A stretch of DNA of 64,000 nt from Ciona savignyi. Lineage: Eukaryota; Chordata; Ascidiacea; Phlebobranchia; Cionidae. A program made the translations under genes and the position numbers. This document shows positions 48,835 through 61,482 of the stretch, piece after piece. The stretch spans positions 272,294 to 336,293 of the forward strand of contig CH002671.1 in assembly GCA_000149265.1 (NCBI GenBank), in the 5' to 3' direction. Below the pieces are notes generated by a model. That model saw only the letters and a program-made list of their open reading frames with translations. It was not told where the DNA came from and did not search any database. Every line of letters begins with the position of its first letter. Position 1 is the first letter of the stretch.

Positions 48835-51800
48835 TCATTGTTTGGCCGTTTCTTTTTCTGGAAAATAAAATTTACGATGAAATCAAAAAAATGTGCTGGG
48901 TGGTCACTTGTGTTCTGGTGGATTCATAATCAGTTTAAAGTTACGTTAAAAATCGAAAAATAGAAAGTCATTGAAGGCTTTATCCAAGGAAAAAATATTC
49001 AGGTTTGTTCCCAGCGTCCAGGCCTTATGCCCAATGTCGGGTTGTCACAGCTATTGCAGTGTGTTTTATATTATTAACAGTTTAAGTTGTTGCTGCTGTC
49101 TTCATAGAATCCAATTAATTCAGTCTAAGTCAGCTAAGTGCACAGCTCAAGTTCGCAACCGACGACTGGATGTTAGAGGCTCTTATCGGAGCCATTTAAC
49201 AAGCCTAACGTGAATCACTCGTCAAATTACCGGAAGTCTTATACTTGTATTACTCCATAGTGGAGAACTGTCGGTTTCGTCCACATGAGAACCAACAAAT
49301 GATGAGTTAACTTGTACGTTGTGGACTACGAACGCACCATTGCGACCCGATGAGCTTAATACCCACAATACAAAATGATAAGATGACCTACCCATAACTT
49401 TGGAATATCTCAGAAACTTGTCAATGACTTTCGTATTTGTCTGCTCGTTTAGCAGCTTAAGCAAATCGGGCTTGCTGTACCGATCTCTGTAGGCAGTCTC
49501 GTAAGATGTCATCCCTTTAATTCGCTCCTGATTTTTCACGTGATCTTTGGTGACCGTTGGCACTGGAAATCAATGAAAGTTAAAGATTTCGGTTTTCGTT
49601 AGTCAGTGTTGGGTAATTTACAAATTAATCTTAAATATGATTTAGTGGATGAGCCAATGCAGGAGCCGTTATATTACAAGTAAACATCAGATAACCTTGT
49701 GCCCGAAGTAAGGATATTACATTACGTTGATTGTATTGGAGGTATTGCTTATACTGACGACGCAAATCGCATACAGTTTCCCCCAGTCGATACCATTTTT
49801 TCTCGATCGGTAACACTAGCCTGTCTATCAAGCGGTCATTGCTTTTTTGACGGGCTATATAATTATGCAATACCACCAACACCTCGACTGTAAACATGTT
49901 GTCATTCTGATGAATGAACCCTTCTCTGTCGCTGCCACTTAGGACAGGGTCCAGGTGCGCTCGCAAGCAAGCTTAGGAGAAAGAAACCTTAAACATGTTT
50001 GTAGGTCCGGCCCCAGGTTTTACTTCATTAAGTTTACAAAAGCACAGGTCAATTCTTACTTGCACCGAGTGCTGCTATTCCCTTGTTTTTATTGCAGCCA
50101 TATCTGGTGACATTTCCAGCAAGTTCAGGTTGTTGCTCCGGTTTAGGGTAGGACAATCTCACAGTTGTATCCAAAGGTTTGCGCAGGGTTGTCTTCCAGT
50201 CCTGGGGCGCATCGATCGCTTCTTTTACTTGATAACCTGTGAGATGTTTAATGGCTGTAATCTGGCTGGACGTTTGGCTCGGTGACTTGTGTCGGATGTC
50301 CGGTCATAAATTTGAAGATCGAAACCAGGCGTTTCTGTCTTGTTATCCAGGACATTTCACATGTACAGTTTATTATGATGTCTGTGTTTTAGACTTTGTA
50401 ATACAACGTGATAGCTCTGGCAAACCACCAATCGGAACGTTCACTAATGTGGATGTTTTAGCCCCGTGCCCTCGCGTGCCCACTTTTCAGGAATATACTC
50501 TACATACTTTTTTCCATTATATATTTTTTATGTTAATAACTTAAAAGCGACATCCGAGGAAATATCACTTGCTCACCTTGTGGTATTCCCAGGTAATCGT
50601 TCTGGTAGGTAGACTTCAACTGATCCTTCAGTATTTGGTCCATCACTCCATCACTGAGTTGCCTGTAGTTAAGGTGATCAGCGGTTGCTGTTATCATGCC
50701 TTCAGCTGATTTGTTGGGTAATCGCCATATCATGAACGACTGGAGAAATAATAGGTGGGTAAATATATTTGTAAATAAAACTTAACACCGGACATTGTGT
50801 GTGACCAGTGCATCGTCTGGCACACTCACGCGTTCTAGTTATGCAGAACAAATCGTGCTTTGATATTTTGTCAATCTAGTATTATCGCCAAGCAGATGAA
50901 ATAGATATAAATATTCAATCAATGTTTATGTCCCGCACCAAAACAGAGCCTCATATGCTTAAAACAAGTAATAAACGGATGGAGCCATGCAGCGAATATT
51001 AACCAGACTAAATTGTCCAGTCCAATTCTATATAAAATTAATTTGTCATTAAAGAGTCGATTTCTATTAAAAAGTATCCTAATCCTTTGTGTAATATTGT
51101 GGCTTCGAGGCGGAGTCACTCATACAATTCTATATTGGAACGCTTTTAATTATCTACCGTATCGATTACAAACAGAAACTATGTGTTTTGTAAGGTAAAA
51201 TATTAATACGCCTTTATAATGCTACAGGGCGATCACATATTGTAACCAAACCTTGCCACAAAGGTAAATGAAATTTATTGACCTATTTAATTGTTACGAC
51301 ATAAGAACACTTCAATTGACACAAACACGACAAAGGAGATACAACTGTTTGTTACAATGTGACGCTCGACTGTAATTTCAGCGCGAAATCCATTGATGAA
51401 ATGTTGATTTCGATACGTAACAACCATAAGGTAATTTTATAAATAAAACACACCATATTAATTTAGTTGCGTTGTTTGTTTTTCCAATTAACGATACTTT
51501 CTGTAAAAAATAGGGAAACCAAAAACATGGCAAAACGACAGCAGTTAAAACAAGTTTATATTTAAAATAATTATTTAATACAGATATAGCAAGACGAGGC
51601 GACCAAATCTATTTAGGATTAAATGAAAGTGCGCTTAAAATATGGGGGTAACGGTTACATACTACTATGCCTTTATTATGGCACAAGTCTAAACTATACG
51701 AAGTATATATTGACTGTGTAAAGGTGACCGTGATATGACATCAAACGTGCTAATGTTCGTCATCTATATGCGTTGTTATAACAAACATTGCACAATATTT

Positions 51801-54036
51801 GACTTCCAGAAAGCCACACACAATTCGTATATTCTTCACTGAGCATATTTAATGTGTATGTCACACACAATCACATTTAATTTACGCCGAAGACTTAATA
51901 TCGACCAGACAAAAACATACACAAAAGATTTAATTTTATCATTTCTAAGAAATAATGGGGAAATTCTGAAGGGATAGAACCGACATCTCAATACGTCGTC
52001 GTATCCATCAAGTCGAGGACACTTAATTAGTGAAACGAATATACATCACCGATAGCGAAAACACTGGTTGGGAAAATTCATTTAACCAACGTTACCGCGG
52101 CCACGTGAAAAGTGAAGCTGAGGTAAATTTCTGCTTATCAAGCCGTCTGTCGATTTTTTAACCGGGCTTTATTTTGAACCCATGATGGGCTTGTCCTCAA
52201 GACCGCTTTTGTATTATAATTGGTATACGTTTCGGTCGCGTTAACCATTCGGCTACACGACCGTACATGCTCCACTATTAGTACGTCAGACGAAAGGTTG
52301 TGTGCATGGTCAAGGTATTTACCAGGAGTGACCTGGAGTGGTTTAAAATGTAGAATAAAAATGTAAAAAAGTACAAAATAGCTCCGGTAAACTGACTGTC
52401 CTTTTAAGTACGAGGTAAAAAACGCGTTTTCCCATCTCGGAGAAAAATGTTTATCCTACTCTGTATTATGTTGGACGTGACGTTGCGGTTAGGCGACAAT
52501 GTTAGCATATCACCTCCCGTGTATATACAAGTTCTATAAATACCTCGTGCGGGTGAGGATTGTTGTTTCTATTCCCCGATGAAGTTCCGGATCTGATCGG
52601 TTGTACCCTGGGCTCGGATTTCCACGAAAACTCATTCTGACAGGTAGTGGTCTCCACTGGGTCGGAAATACGGAAGGGGGCAGTGAAACCCTTTGATGAC
52701 ATTGGTCGAGTGGCATCGGCATACAACCCGGTGGGATAACCGGGGAAATCAGACTCGTGAGTTGTTAGGTAGGGGTCGTTGATGCGTCTTTTGCCTATGT
52801 AGTAAAAGACAAGATAAATTCAGATTCGAACAGTAGAACGTTTGATTAGGTAAAATAAATTTACATGCGGGTTATTTATAGCAATATATGTATTCTTTAG
52901 CACAAACAAGCACGCTAAACACCCCCTACGGCTCGCCTGTGTGAGCGTAGTATTCAAACGGTTGCCTGGGGTGTGACAACCACTATTGTTTTCATGCTAC
53001 GGGAATGATAAAAATAAAACCAATCCAAAAAGTCTGGATCAAGAGCAAATAATAAATATGGAATATACGTCATTTCCAAATTACCGATATCTGCCATTGC
53101 TGATTTAGGTCTTGATCCCGGCTTTTGAAAATTGACTTGATATTTTGTGGGAACTGTCCGTCCAGATTTCGGTCGTGAAAGTCGGGCTATTGAGTCCAAC
53201 TGCCGCTGGTACGCTTCACTCTGGCAGGCTAGTTTTGGCCGAAGAGTTGTATCTTTCTTGTAGTCCTGGGTTCTGTTAGCAGGTGCTGTCGACGGTCTTT
53301 TCAAAGATTTCGCGTTTTCGAATTTCGCTAATAGTTTGATACAGTGCGCCTTGTCCCTCGGGTTATTAGCTCTCTTGTAATACCACCTTAGTGTGTCTGA
53401 ATATCCTTGATTCAAGGAACCTCCAGTTTGGCCGTGTAACTGTGACGTATAAAGGTGCTAAGTTAGATCATAAAGGGAACAATGATTTGGAATTATGGGT
53501 TTAGGGGTGGCAAACATGTCATTTAATGTTGGAGAAACGTTAAATTGCAAAGGTGGCTTTGGGAAAATGTAATCCAACTTTTCCGTATTATTTGGAATAT
53601 GTATTCTTTAAAATAATTCTTTTTGTTCAATGACACAATACAGAAACAAACAAAAGCAAATGTCAAGCATATTATGGAACAATATTATTTTAAAAAACGC
53701 AGTCCAAATAACATGGCAAAGTTAGATACCACTTAACTTATTTTGCCAAACCGTTATTGGCTCGTAAAACCATTTTTATATAGTAGTATATTTGTATATG
53801 AATCGGTTGTGGTTAAAAGTCGGCCACATGATAGTTCTGCAATGAAGGTGAAATACTAACTCCCAGTCAGTCATGAACAACTTACACCTCGCAAGCTTTA
53901 AAGCGCCGTGTCGATTTTTTATGTTTTTAACCAAAAAAGTTCTAGACAATCTTACCTTTGGTTTGCTTTCGACCCATGTTGGGGTTTGCGGGACTTCCCC
54001 CCAGTGACCCCATTTTGTTTCGGTCACAGTTGGCAT
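48835..54036 (-). CDS. TEX26-like: TEX26-like (testis-expressed 26 family) protein
   Basis: Exons, 5' to 3': 54036-53956, 53439-53085, 52794-52544, 50739-50577, 50236-50060, 49562-49392, 48857-48835; 406 residues, all phases consistent. Similarity to human TEX26 (recalled) is spread along the protein: SDP then NEFSWKSEP against SDP..DEYTWKSHS, F-M-I-W-R-L-P against F-L-W-T-L-P, DWK..L..PLDT..R..Y with PEL and RYGC in exon 5, and PTVTKDHVKNQER..TSYETAY.D.Y..PDLLKLLN..T..KVIDKFLR in exon 6. Exon 2 adds a basic region with repeated RPKS/RPST motifs. No signal peptide or membrane helix is seen. The family is little studied; expression in testis suggests a sperm-tail or axonemal role, which is inference. 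The start ATG gives MPTVTETKWGHWGEVP. The 23-nt last exon is the least certain part. Confidence 0.78.
49010..49080 (-). mobile_element. SINE tail fragment in the last TEX26-like intron
   Basis: CCCAATGTCGGGTTGTCACA and GCTATTGCAGTGTGTTTTAT match the body of the minus-strand SINE at 42580-42892 (CCCATCGTCGGGTTACCGGAGCTATTGC..). Head and tail ends are missing. Confidence 0.6.
52160..52263 (-). repeat. tRNA(Ser/Leu)-like element, copy 2
   Basis: Minus strand: TAGCCGAATGGTTAACGCG (A-box region), GCCCATCATGGGTTCAAAAT (variable-arm hairpin and degraded B-box), then GCCCGGTTAAAAA as in copy 1. The anticodon-arm position pairs GACCG with CGGTC (52201-52205 and 52233-52237), a different stem sequence from copy 1 but still paired. 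It lies in the 1.8-kb intron of the TEX26-like gene. Confidence 0.55.
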
Positions 54037-57000
54037 TATTACGCAACTTTATACGAACAAAATCTCTCTAACTCTTTTTGACCGAAGTTGGCTATTATCC
54101 ACGTCTTATATAATCTCTCAGATTCCAAAGTCTGCTTACTTAAACAGTACCGGTGGCGCGTTATCACACAAAACAGCAATAAAACTGTCACTGTCCGGCA
54201 TATAGGCTACTGTAGCTAAAGTTTGCTTAGTTAGGATGGAACGCACTTCTCTCTTAGCTACTGCGCAATTGGTACAGTACTGTGCGTCATTGAATAATTG
54301 AGCACGTTTCGATTGTTTATACTCTTGAGTACAATGGTCGTAACCATGTGAAGCGCCCCGTCGTCAAGCTGCGACGCGATCAATGAAATCACGTGATATA
54401 ATCAGTGATGCGTTACGGGTAACAATTATTTCACTTTAAAGAAATAAAGATCATTTTCAAATAAACATTTCAGATTAGTAAGGAAGTATTTAATTTTTAT
54501 TTAATGTAAGCCTGGCCTACATTATTCCATTGTTTAAGAGGCTGCGGCGTCCCTCACTCAAGTGGACCAAATCTCAAGATTGTGAATAACTTATTCATGT
54601 TTCCACCGGCTGAATTCGAAAAAGAAGGATCTTTATCCCAGTGAATGCTCAAACCAATGGGTATAGTAAACTGGCAATCGTCAGATTATCTCACGCACAC
54701 CGTCGGGTTACCGAAGCTATTCCAGTGTGTTGTGCATGACTTTTAGCACCCCTACTTTTCTTTTATGTTCTTATCGGGGCAAGCGCATTTGGCCGCTCGT
54801 CGCTAAACCAAAAGGTCACTTTAGGCTGTCCTTTCCAGTTTGTAAAGTCGGTGCTTGTCTAAATCTGACTCCAGTAACTTGCAGCATAAAATTCAGAATA
54901 TAGACTATAGACGCACGGTAATATTTTATTCTGTAAGCTGCATTCTATTGCTGAGAATGCAGCGCATAGTATCGTGATTGGTGGCAATATTCTGTACGGT
55001 ATACACAACAATATATATAGCAAGATGGAAAGAACTTTGACGCCCATCTTAATTGCGATAATGACTGGTGTTTTAGTTACAAAGGCGGTGTAGTTGTTGT
55101 AAATACGACGCAAATTACTCGTTAGATATACGTGGTTCACATACGGGTTCTACAAACAATACACGTGATCATTATACATAAAAATTATATTAGTTCCCGA
55201 AAGCATCGATTCACCACAGACTCACATGTTTCTTCAAATTCAGGTAACGTCAGCTAATTAACTGGCTTTATACTATCCTGATGCACATGTACATTTGTTA
55301 TCACATTTAGTTGTTTAGCTCCTTACATAGCCAACAATAAACTTCACTACCCTAACACATTTACACTGTGTAAAAGATTTTTATGTCTAATTAAATCACA
55401 ACTGTGATATATAACTTTTTTTGCTAAAATTTTATGGTTTAAAATACTGATTAATATGCAGACGTTTAACGGTCATAAAAAGGTTTCACCTATTTTTTGA
55501 AATAAAATATATAATTTGAAATCAGGTATAAAAAAATAAGTATGTTGCTCGTATGATGAAAGGAGCATATATGCTTATAAGCTATGTTTATGCGTGGCCT
55601 CCATTAGCCATGGTACAACGAACCGGGTCCCTACCCTTAAGTTTTTTTACTGGTTATATATTGCGACAGTAAATAAGAATGCAATATCTGCTTATACAGT
55701 GCAATTCCAATGGTTAATGGGTGGCTACCGCCACGTGAATACTGCAATAACGTTTATATTTGGGAGTTTCAGATATCTAAATTATACCTGAAACTGAGCC
55801 TTAATTTAAACAAATAAATAATGCTAATACATAAACATTTATATAATTAACAATATATACCAACATATGTCTTACCTAAAAATGGCCTTTCCGAAATTCG
55901 TTGAAATTATTCGTTTTTCAAGGACAATAACTTAATCTTAATGCAATAACATGTGAGTGGCTGTCAATGATATTATTTGAAATGTGAACGAGGCTTTATA
56001 ATGATGTTGTAATTATCGATTAAATATGACTGGCGCGTTCCAATAAGTGGGCTTCCCGGTCAGGTGTAGGTACAAAACTGAAAGCGGGGAAGGGAGCAAC
56101 TTTTAACTAAGAAAAACTTACCCTCAACTCAACCCCTTTTTAAGTTATCCGTGATATCCTGGCCGCTAAACTCATTGCTTGGTACCGGTGCTAGCTGGAT
56201 AGTTTAAGAAGCCTGATGTCTGTATGGTAACAATTTCAACCAACCTGTCTGTTCGTTTATCCTCTAACTTGTAAATCATAAGACATGCATAGTTTCACAA
56301 ACATTCATGTTGAGTTAATAGTTAATATGCCATAATCTCGTCGATTTTAAATGTTGACTTCCACCATAACGTTTCGTGTGCCCAAACAAACTACTTTCGC
56401 TTGAATATACGTCAACTTAGATCTATTTTACCTATGGTATTCTGCACTGGCATGCAATGGAAGATTGCTTCCCTGACTGCTATCGTAGGCTACTTGCAGT
56501 AACACACTTAGCACAAAAGAAACTAGTACGATTTGGGGTAAATCGTTTGGTTTCTGTTATTGATTTGGATCCTCTTTTTTAAACTTTACTTTTTAGCTAA
56601 GTTAAAATAACTATTAGCTGTGCCGATGTCTACCTGAATGTTATAGTGATAACATCAATTTAATCGATCATTTCGCTAATGGAACAACCTGCTCACACAT
56701 TTTAATAATATGTTTATATGACGTGTTTGACGACTTTTCGTTTCGCCAGATTATTCTGCTCTTGTGTTTAACCATGTACTTTTTATGCTTTTATTTACCA
56801 CTGTGTAACTAAACTACAACATGAAGTTTTATTGCTTTTTCCTGTTCCCTCTAGGTTTTACTGAACTATAAAGTACAGTTTGTTTATGTATCTTTCGCAA
56901 GATACATCATCATAAAATGCACCCCATCCGTTCTACTCGTAGCTCGTTTTACTACCCACCACATCCTATAGCCTAACCAAACCCGTTTATTATAATGCAT

Positions 57001-57684
57001 TACAATGCTAAAGAATATGTCCTGCTGCTGTACTTTATCCACAAGAGAAAACACAATGGGCGTCCGGATCATTAAATTATATTGCTGTTTGCGTATGGTT
57101 TATTGATGACGGCTAGTACACAAGCACGACAATGCCGTGAAAAAACTCGCGAGCCATCTTCAAGAGATAAATCCAACATTCCATACAACGGGAGTGTTGT
57201 CTCATGGCGACCGCATGAATTTCTCCATTCTTAATCAAATAAAAATGGAGCTTAAAATCTAAGAATAACTAATATATTTGCGGTTTTTAAATGTAGTTTA
57301 TACGGGGTAAATGAACTCGAAGTATATTTAACCTGACAAACTAAGAGAAAATCCCCAGCGAGGTTACGAGTAGCATGACGCTTCAAATAGGATTACAGAT
57401 TCATTCGATGTAGGGTCATGTGACCGCAAGATTAAACACGACCGGTGTATACCGAATTTCGGGGCAATACTTAAAAGAAGGCACTTGACCACGTTGCCTA
57501 AATAGCATGCCACTTCGACCACCCAAGAAATCGCAAAGTGGTTTTGTAGTTTGTTTAATTTCCAGTTATGCACAGAAAAGACACAATTTACAAACAATTT
57601 CTTCTAAGGGGCGGGGTGGTTAATTTGCATAGATCACAGATGCAGAAACAACATAATATTCAAGTTGCCATAGACTTGTATATC
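54037..57684. other. Spacer between the TEX26-like and SLC16-like genes
   Basis: It holds the upstream region of the TEX26-like gene and the 3' side of the SLC16-like gene. A SINE fragment lies at 54605-54740. A minus-strand ATTAAA near 57554-57559 is a weak poly(A) candidate for SLC16. The open frames (54859-55140, 55594-55791) lack ATG starts and match no family I know. Confidence 0.5.
54605..54740 (-). mobile_element. SINE tail/body fragment
   Basis: ATCTTTATCCCAGTGAATGC, CAATCGTCAGATTATCTCAC, CACCGTCGGGTTACCGAAGC and TATTCCAGTGTGTTG follow the order of the minus-strand SINE body at 42600-42705. The head is absent. Confidence 0.65.
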
Positions 57685-60600
57685 TCATTTGTATGACAGC
57701 ACATCACGAGAAACAGTGATTTTATGGATTAAATATAATATAACAGATGCTAATGTGTATGAAACGGCTCCGACATAAAACGCGTTTGATAAATCGTTGG
57801 TCATATCCACGACGTGTCCTGAAAGAAAATGTGTAATCCAATTAGTAACACGGAACTCAAACATTTATGTATAAATGCACATAGCGTGTAGACATCTTAA
57901 CATTGTAGGTCGTGGGCAAAGCCGTATAATGTATTGGTATTGTAAGGAGATAGGTCAATGTTAGTGCAAAAATGAAACAAAACGAAAAAACATACCTATT
58001 AAAAGAGCCGCTGCGGTGCAGCTACAGTATGCAATGACATTGGTGTAGCCGAAAAGACTCGGAAACATCTCCTTACTGAAGTCTTGCATGTAAAACAGTG
58101 AGTAGAGCCCATCTGCACTGCCAATGGCCAATCCAATAGCGACGCAAATACACAATACGTAGTAGTAGGATTTGATTAAAGGCAGAGTGGCGAAGAGGCA
58201 AGCAGCGATGAGAAACAAACAGCACTGTGTGTGAACAAAGGAGTAAGAAGTTTGCGCTGACAGGAAGTTGACACAAGGCGTTCTTACAGATAAACGTGAT
58301 GAGCATTCTATTACAATAACAACTCGTGAATCCACCCAGTAAGTTAAGCCTTGTTGTAGAAACGAAGTTTGTCATGACACGGAATATTATCAAAAACACT
58401 AACATGCGTTCCCTCTATGTACAATCTACAAATAACGCAATAAACAACCATGAACTAGAATAATATACATAACGTCTTTACAAGTGGAGAAATACATTTC
58501 AAAACTAACTTTGTACTCACGACGAATAATTTTTGCTTCAGTTGCGGCACCTTGTAAAAGAAGAAGCCACATAGCAACTTCGACGCCACTTCTCCAACTG
58601 CCACAGCCGACGATAGAAATGCAGCGCTGGAATTCGACGTTCCAAGTTCTGTGGTGCAAATAATTTAGAAATCAAACTTTATTTCACCAATCGAAAGCGA
58701 TATAGGCAAACCTTTTTTTAACGTAGACCCGATGTTAAAATAGCCACGACTGCAGACAGATATACAAACGTCATTCCCAAAAATTCAAAACCATATAAAC
58801 AGACAATATATAACAGCTGTTTACTTGCTGTTTTATTGTGACTTAGCAGCGTGTTTTTTCGCTATTGTATTGCAGAGACCGATACACATACAGTTGATGA
58901 AACATATATACTGTATATATAAAGACTGCTGTGATTATTGTTTCCACCCACTGGATTTAAAGTTTTGGATTATAAATCACACAAACATAAAAGTAATACA
59001 TCCGTTGGTACTAGTGTTATTCTTAACATATAACCTTTTACACTGTGTAAACAGGTTTTCCAAATGCGCGTAAAAAATAACGAAAATTAAATATATACAA
59101 TTCTAAGAAATATACGATTGAGATTGCATGTTTTACAAAAAGTTATTTATGGCAATTATTAAGTCATGGTGCGACAGAATAGTTAAAATTAATCCAAATT
59201 TTCTAATGTCTCACTAATGATTAGGATAATCGTTTACCTCAGTTTAAAAAATTGACACACTTGATGTAAATGGGTGTCCACAGACTGCTTTCATACATTA
59301 TTTGATTAGATTTCTTTTATCTTAACAGTTTAAATTCTCTATATCAAACTTACAATCAAAAGTAACAACTATTAATCCCAAGCAACCAATTAAACAGACT
59401 AGTCAGCAAAATGACTATATGACCTAACAAGCAGGATTAAGTTTACCTTTAACCGAGTAAGGCACCAGAAAGGAGAGCGAAGAATATAAACCAATGCAAT
59501 GAAACGATATGTACAGCATCGATAGGTAAAACGTAGACATGGAGAATATGCGTAGATCGAAATAACGCGCAGCTGTTTGGAACATGCGGGTGTATGTCCC
59601 CGGCGACGATGTCTAAAACGAAAAACAAGGATTTTAAATACTTTTTAAAAACGAACCAATGTCTGTTTTACCGATTTGAAGTGGGAACCGGTTTCGCGTT
59701 TGATTTGCAAGTGATGAACAGGACGCATTGTAGCACCAGCTGGTAGAAGGTGCAAGAAAATTGCTGAAATTATCTGAAATATCATCGTAATGGTTGTCAT
59801 AGGTTAGCTCATTAGTCTGGTGAGTTGCTTGCGTCAGACTTAGCTGAAAACCACTAGACTTGATGAACCCAGTGGATTATGTACTTATCGTATTCAGTAT
59901 ACTGCCCGACCTGATCGCTATATCCTGTATCCATGATAGCTCGGGACGTTGGAGTAATGGGCATTATATGGCCTAAATTCCTGGTCCCGGGGCTACTGTA
60001 GACAAGCCCATACTAATGAATAAATGAATTCAGTATACTGTCGTAGCTCATGCAACCCTATAGTCTGCACGAGGTCATCTAACGATTGTCCGAGTTATGA
60101 ACCAAATGCTATAGGCCTACAAGCTACAACGATATAACTTCGAGACTCTTAAGCTTTAAAATCCATATATCAGTCTTGTATTTACAATTTGTTGATTAAT
60201 CGTCTATATACACTTGAACACATTTACCATTGCTTTATTTATGTTTTAGGAAGGTACAAACATGCTACTTGTTGCATATAACTGTTGTGGTGGTGACAAT
60301 ATGTAGCGTGAAAAGCCCTAAAAACCATAACTTATGTAACTTTCTTATTTAGTATTAAAAAGATTTACCAATAAAGCACCTCTCCACGAGTAGTGTTGTA
60401 TGAACGCCCCGCATGTTGGATTTGCTGCGAAAGCACCGGCACTTGTGCTCAACAGAACCAGTTGAATCGCTAAGTTCTGTCGTTTGTCGAAATATTCACT
60501 CACAGAGGCGAGGGCTACGACCATTCCGATACCAAAGCACAAACCTGCATCATATTTGTTGTTCGGGGGACGGTTTATGATAATTTACCCTATGAATTAT

Positions 60601-61482
60601 TCTTACTCTTATCGATAACAACACATAACACACTGATAAAAAGTCCTAATTAGTCGAATTGTAAAAACAACTTTACCTGGAATTGCACCGTAACAAAGCA
60701 AAAGTTTCCAGTACGGTCCTGGCATGGCCGCAGCAAAACAAGATGCAGATGCAATAACACCAAATTATATCATACATTTCTGACAGCCCAGTTTCTTTAT
60801 TAATGCAGGAGCAAACGCACCTGTGTGTAGTAAACATTTGTTTGTTTGAGATATTCATGGTAATTTCTAAGAGTCTAAGCGAAGGAAAAATAAGACTGTT
60901 AACACGGCCAATGTCACTTTATGCACACATTTCGGTCACCGATTCTGACTTAAACATATTTTTGTTTGGCCTTTTAATTAACTGGCTTCAGGCAACGTAC
61001 GCTTATGGTACATTGCGCAAACACCCAACCAAATAGTTAGCGGTTGATATAGATCTAATGACCTTTCTGGTGGTAGTCTGATACAATGCCTATAAAAGTA
61101 AATTGGTTAAACTTAACCAGGGGTGCTTGCTTGCCTAAATTAACTTAAAATACCGCGTGCCTACTTGTCTCAACATTTTCGCGCTTTAACTTGATGGTTT
61201 AGTTTTATTGTACACAATCTTACCTGACACGCCAAAGCAAATAAAGAAGCTACCAATGAGTTGGGAAACTTGGGCAAAGTTGATCTGATATTCATGCATA
61301 ATGCTCAGATAGAACATGGGGTAGCTTCTCTCAGTGCCGAAACGCACCAACCCAACTACAAATGCTGCGGCAACTACAACCCAACCCCAGCCGCCATCTT
61401 TGTATTTTCGTTCAACAATAACCGATGCTGCCTCATAATCCTTGTTGTCGTTGCAATCCACTCGATTTACCATTTCATGCAT
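57685..61482 (-). CDS. SLC16/monocarboxylate-transporter-like MFS protein (in-frame stop as sequenced)
   Basis: Twelve-helix plasma-membrane carrier of the MCT family. Exons, 5' to 3': 61482-61224, 60820-60677, 60544-60369, 59773-59672, 59612-59447, 58648-58521, 58224-57996, 57818-57685; 446 codons, all eight in phase. Family marks: DGGWGWVVV before helix 1, G-C at the end of helix 2, YFDKRQNLA, SWRGALL and MRP after helix 6, FLVPYSVKG after helix 7, then SSAAFLSSAVAVGEVASKLLCG in the helix 8 region. Unlike the lactate carriers, helix 8 lacks the Asp/Arg pair (FVDIFARP becomes AVGEVASKL), the helix-5 signature is weak (AIQLVLLSTSAG), and Arg replaces the helix-1 Lys. It resembles the orphan MCTs; substrate unknown. 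Exon 2 carries a TAA at 60765-60767 (codon 105, helix 3), although its phases and conservation are otherwise intact. It may be a recent pseudogene, an allele or a sequencing error. The start ATG at 61482 could instead be the one at 61473. Confidence 0.8.

Noticed and set aside
49222-49391. Read-through of the TEX26-like exon past 49392
   Set aside because: A donor (G|GTAGGT) at 49392, a phase-matched last exon at 48857-48835 and a poly(A) signal nearby explain the end better. The read-through residues are not family-like.
54859-55140. 93-residue hydrophobic minus-strand frame resembling a membrane protein piece
   Set aside because: No ATG start, no recognisable family and no neighbouring exons in phase.
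59447-59612. Apparent frameshift in exon 5 of the SLC16-like gene
   Set aside because: On careful re-reading of the reverse strand the exon is one continuous frame (LYISFHCIGLYSSLSFLVPY) with matching phases. The first impression came from a copying slip.
59810-60010. Possible SINE fragment with CCCAGTGGATTA wording in an SLC16 intron
   Set aside because: Only short matches to other spacer sequences (also near 2770 and 39220). Too weak to assign to the SINE family.
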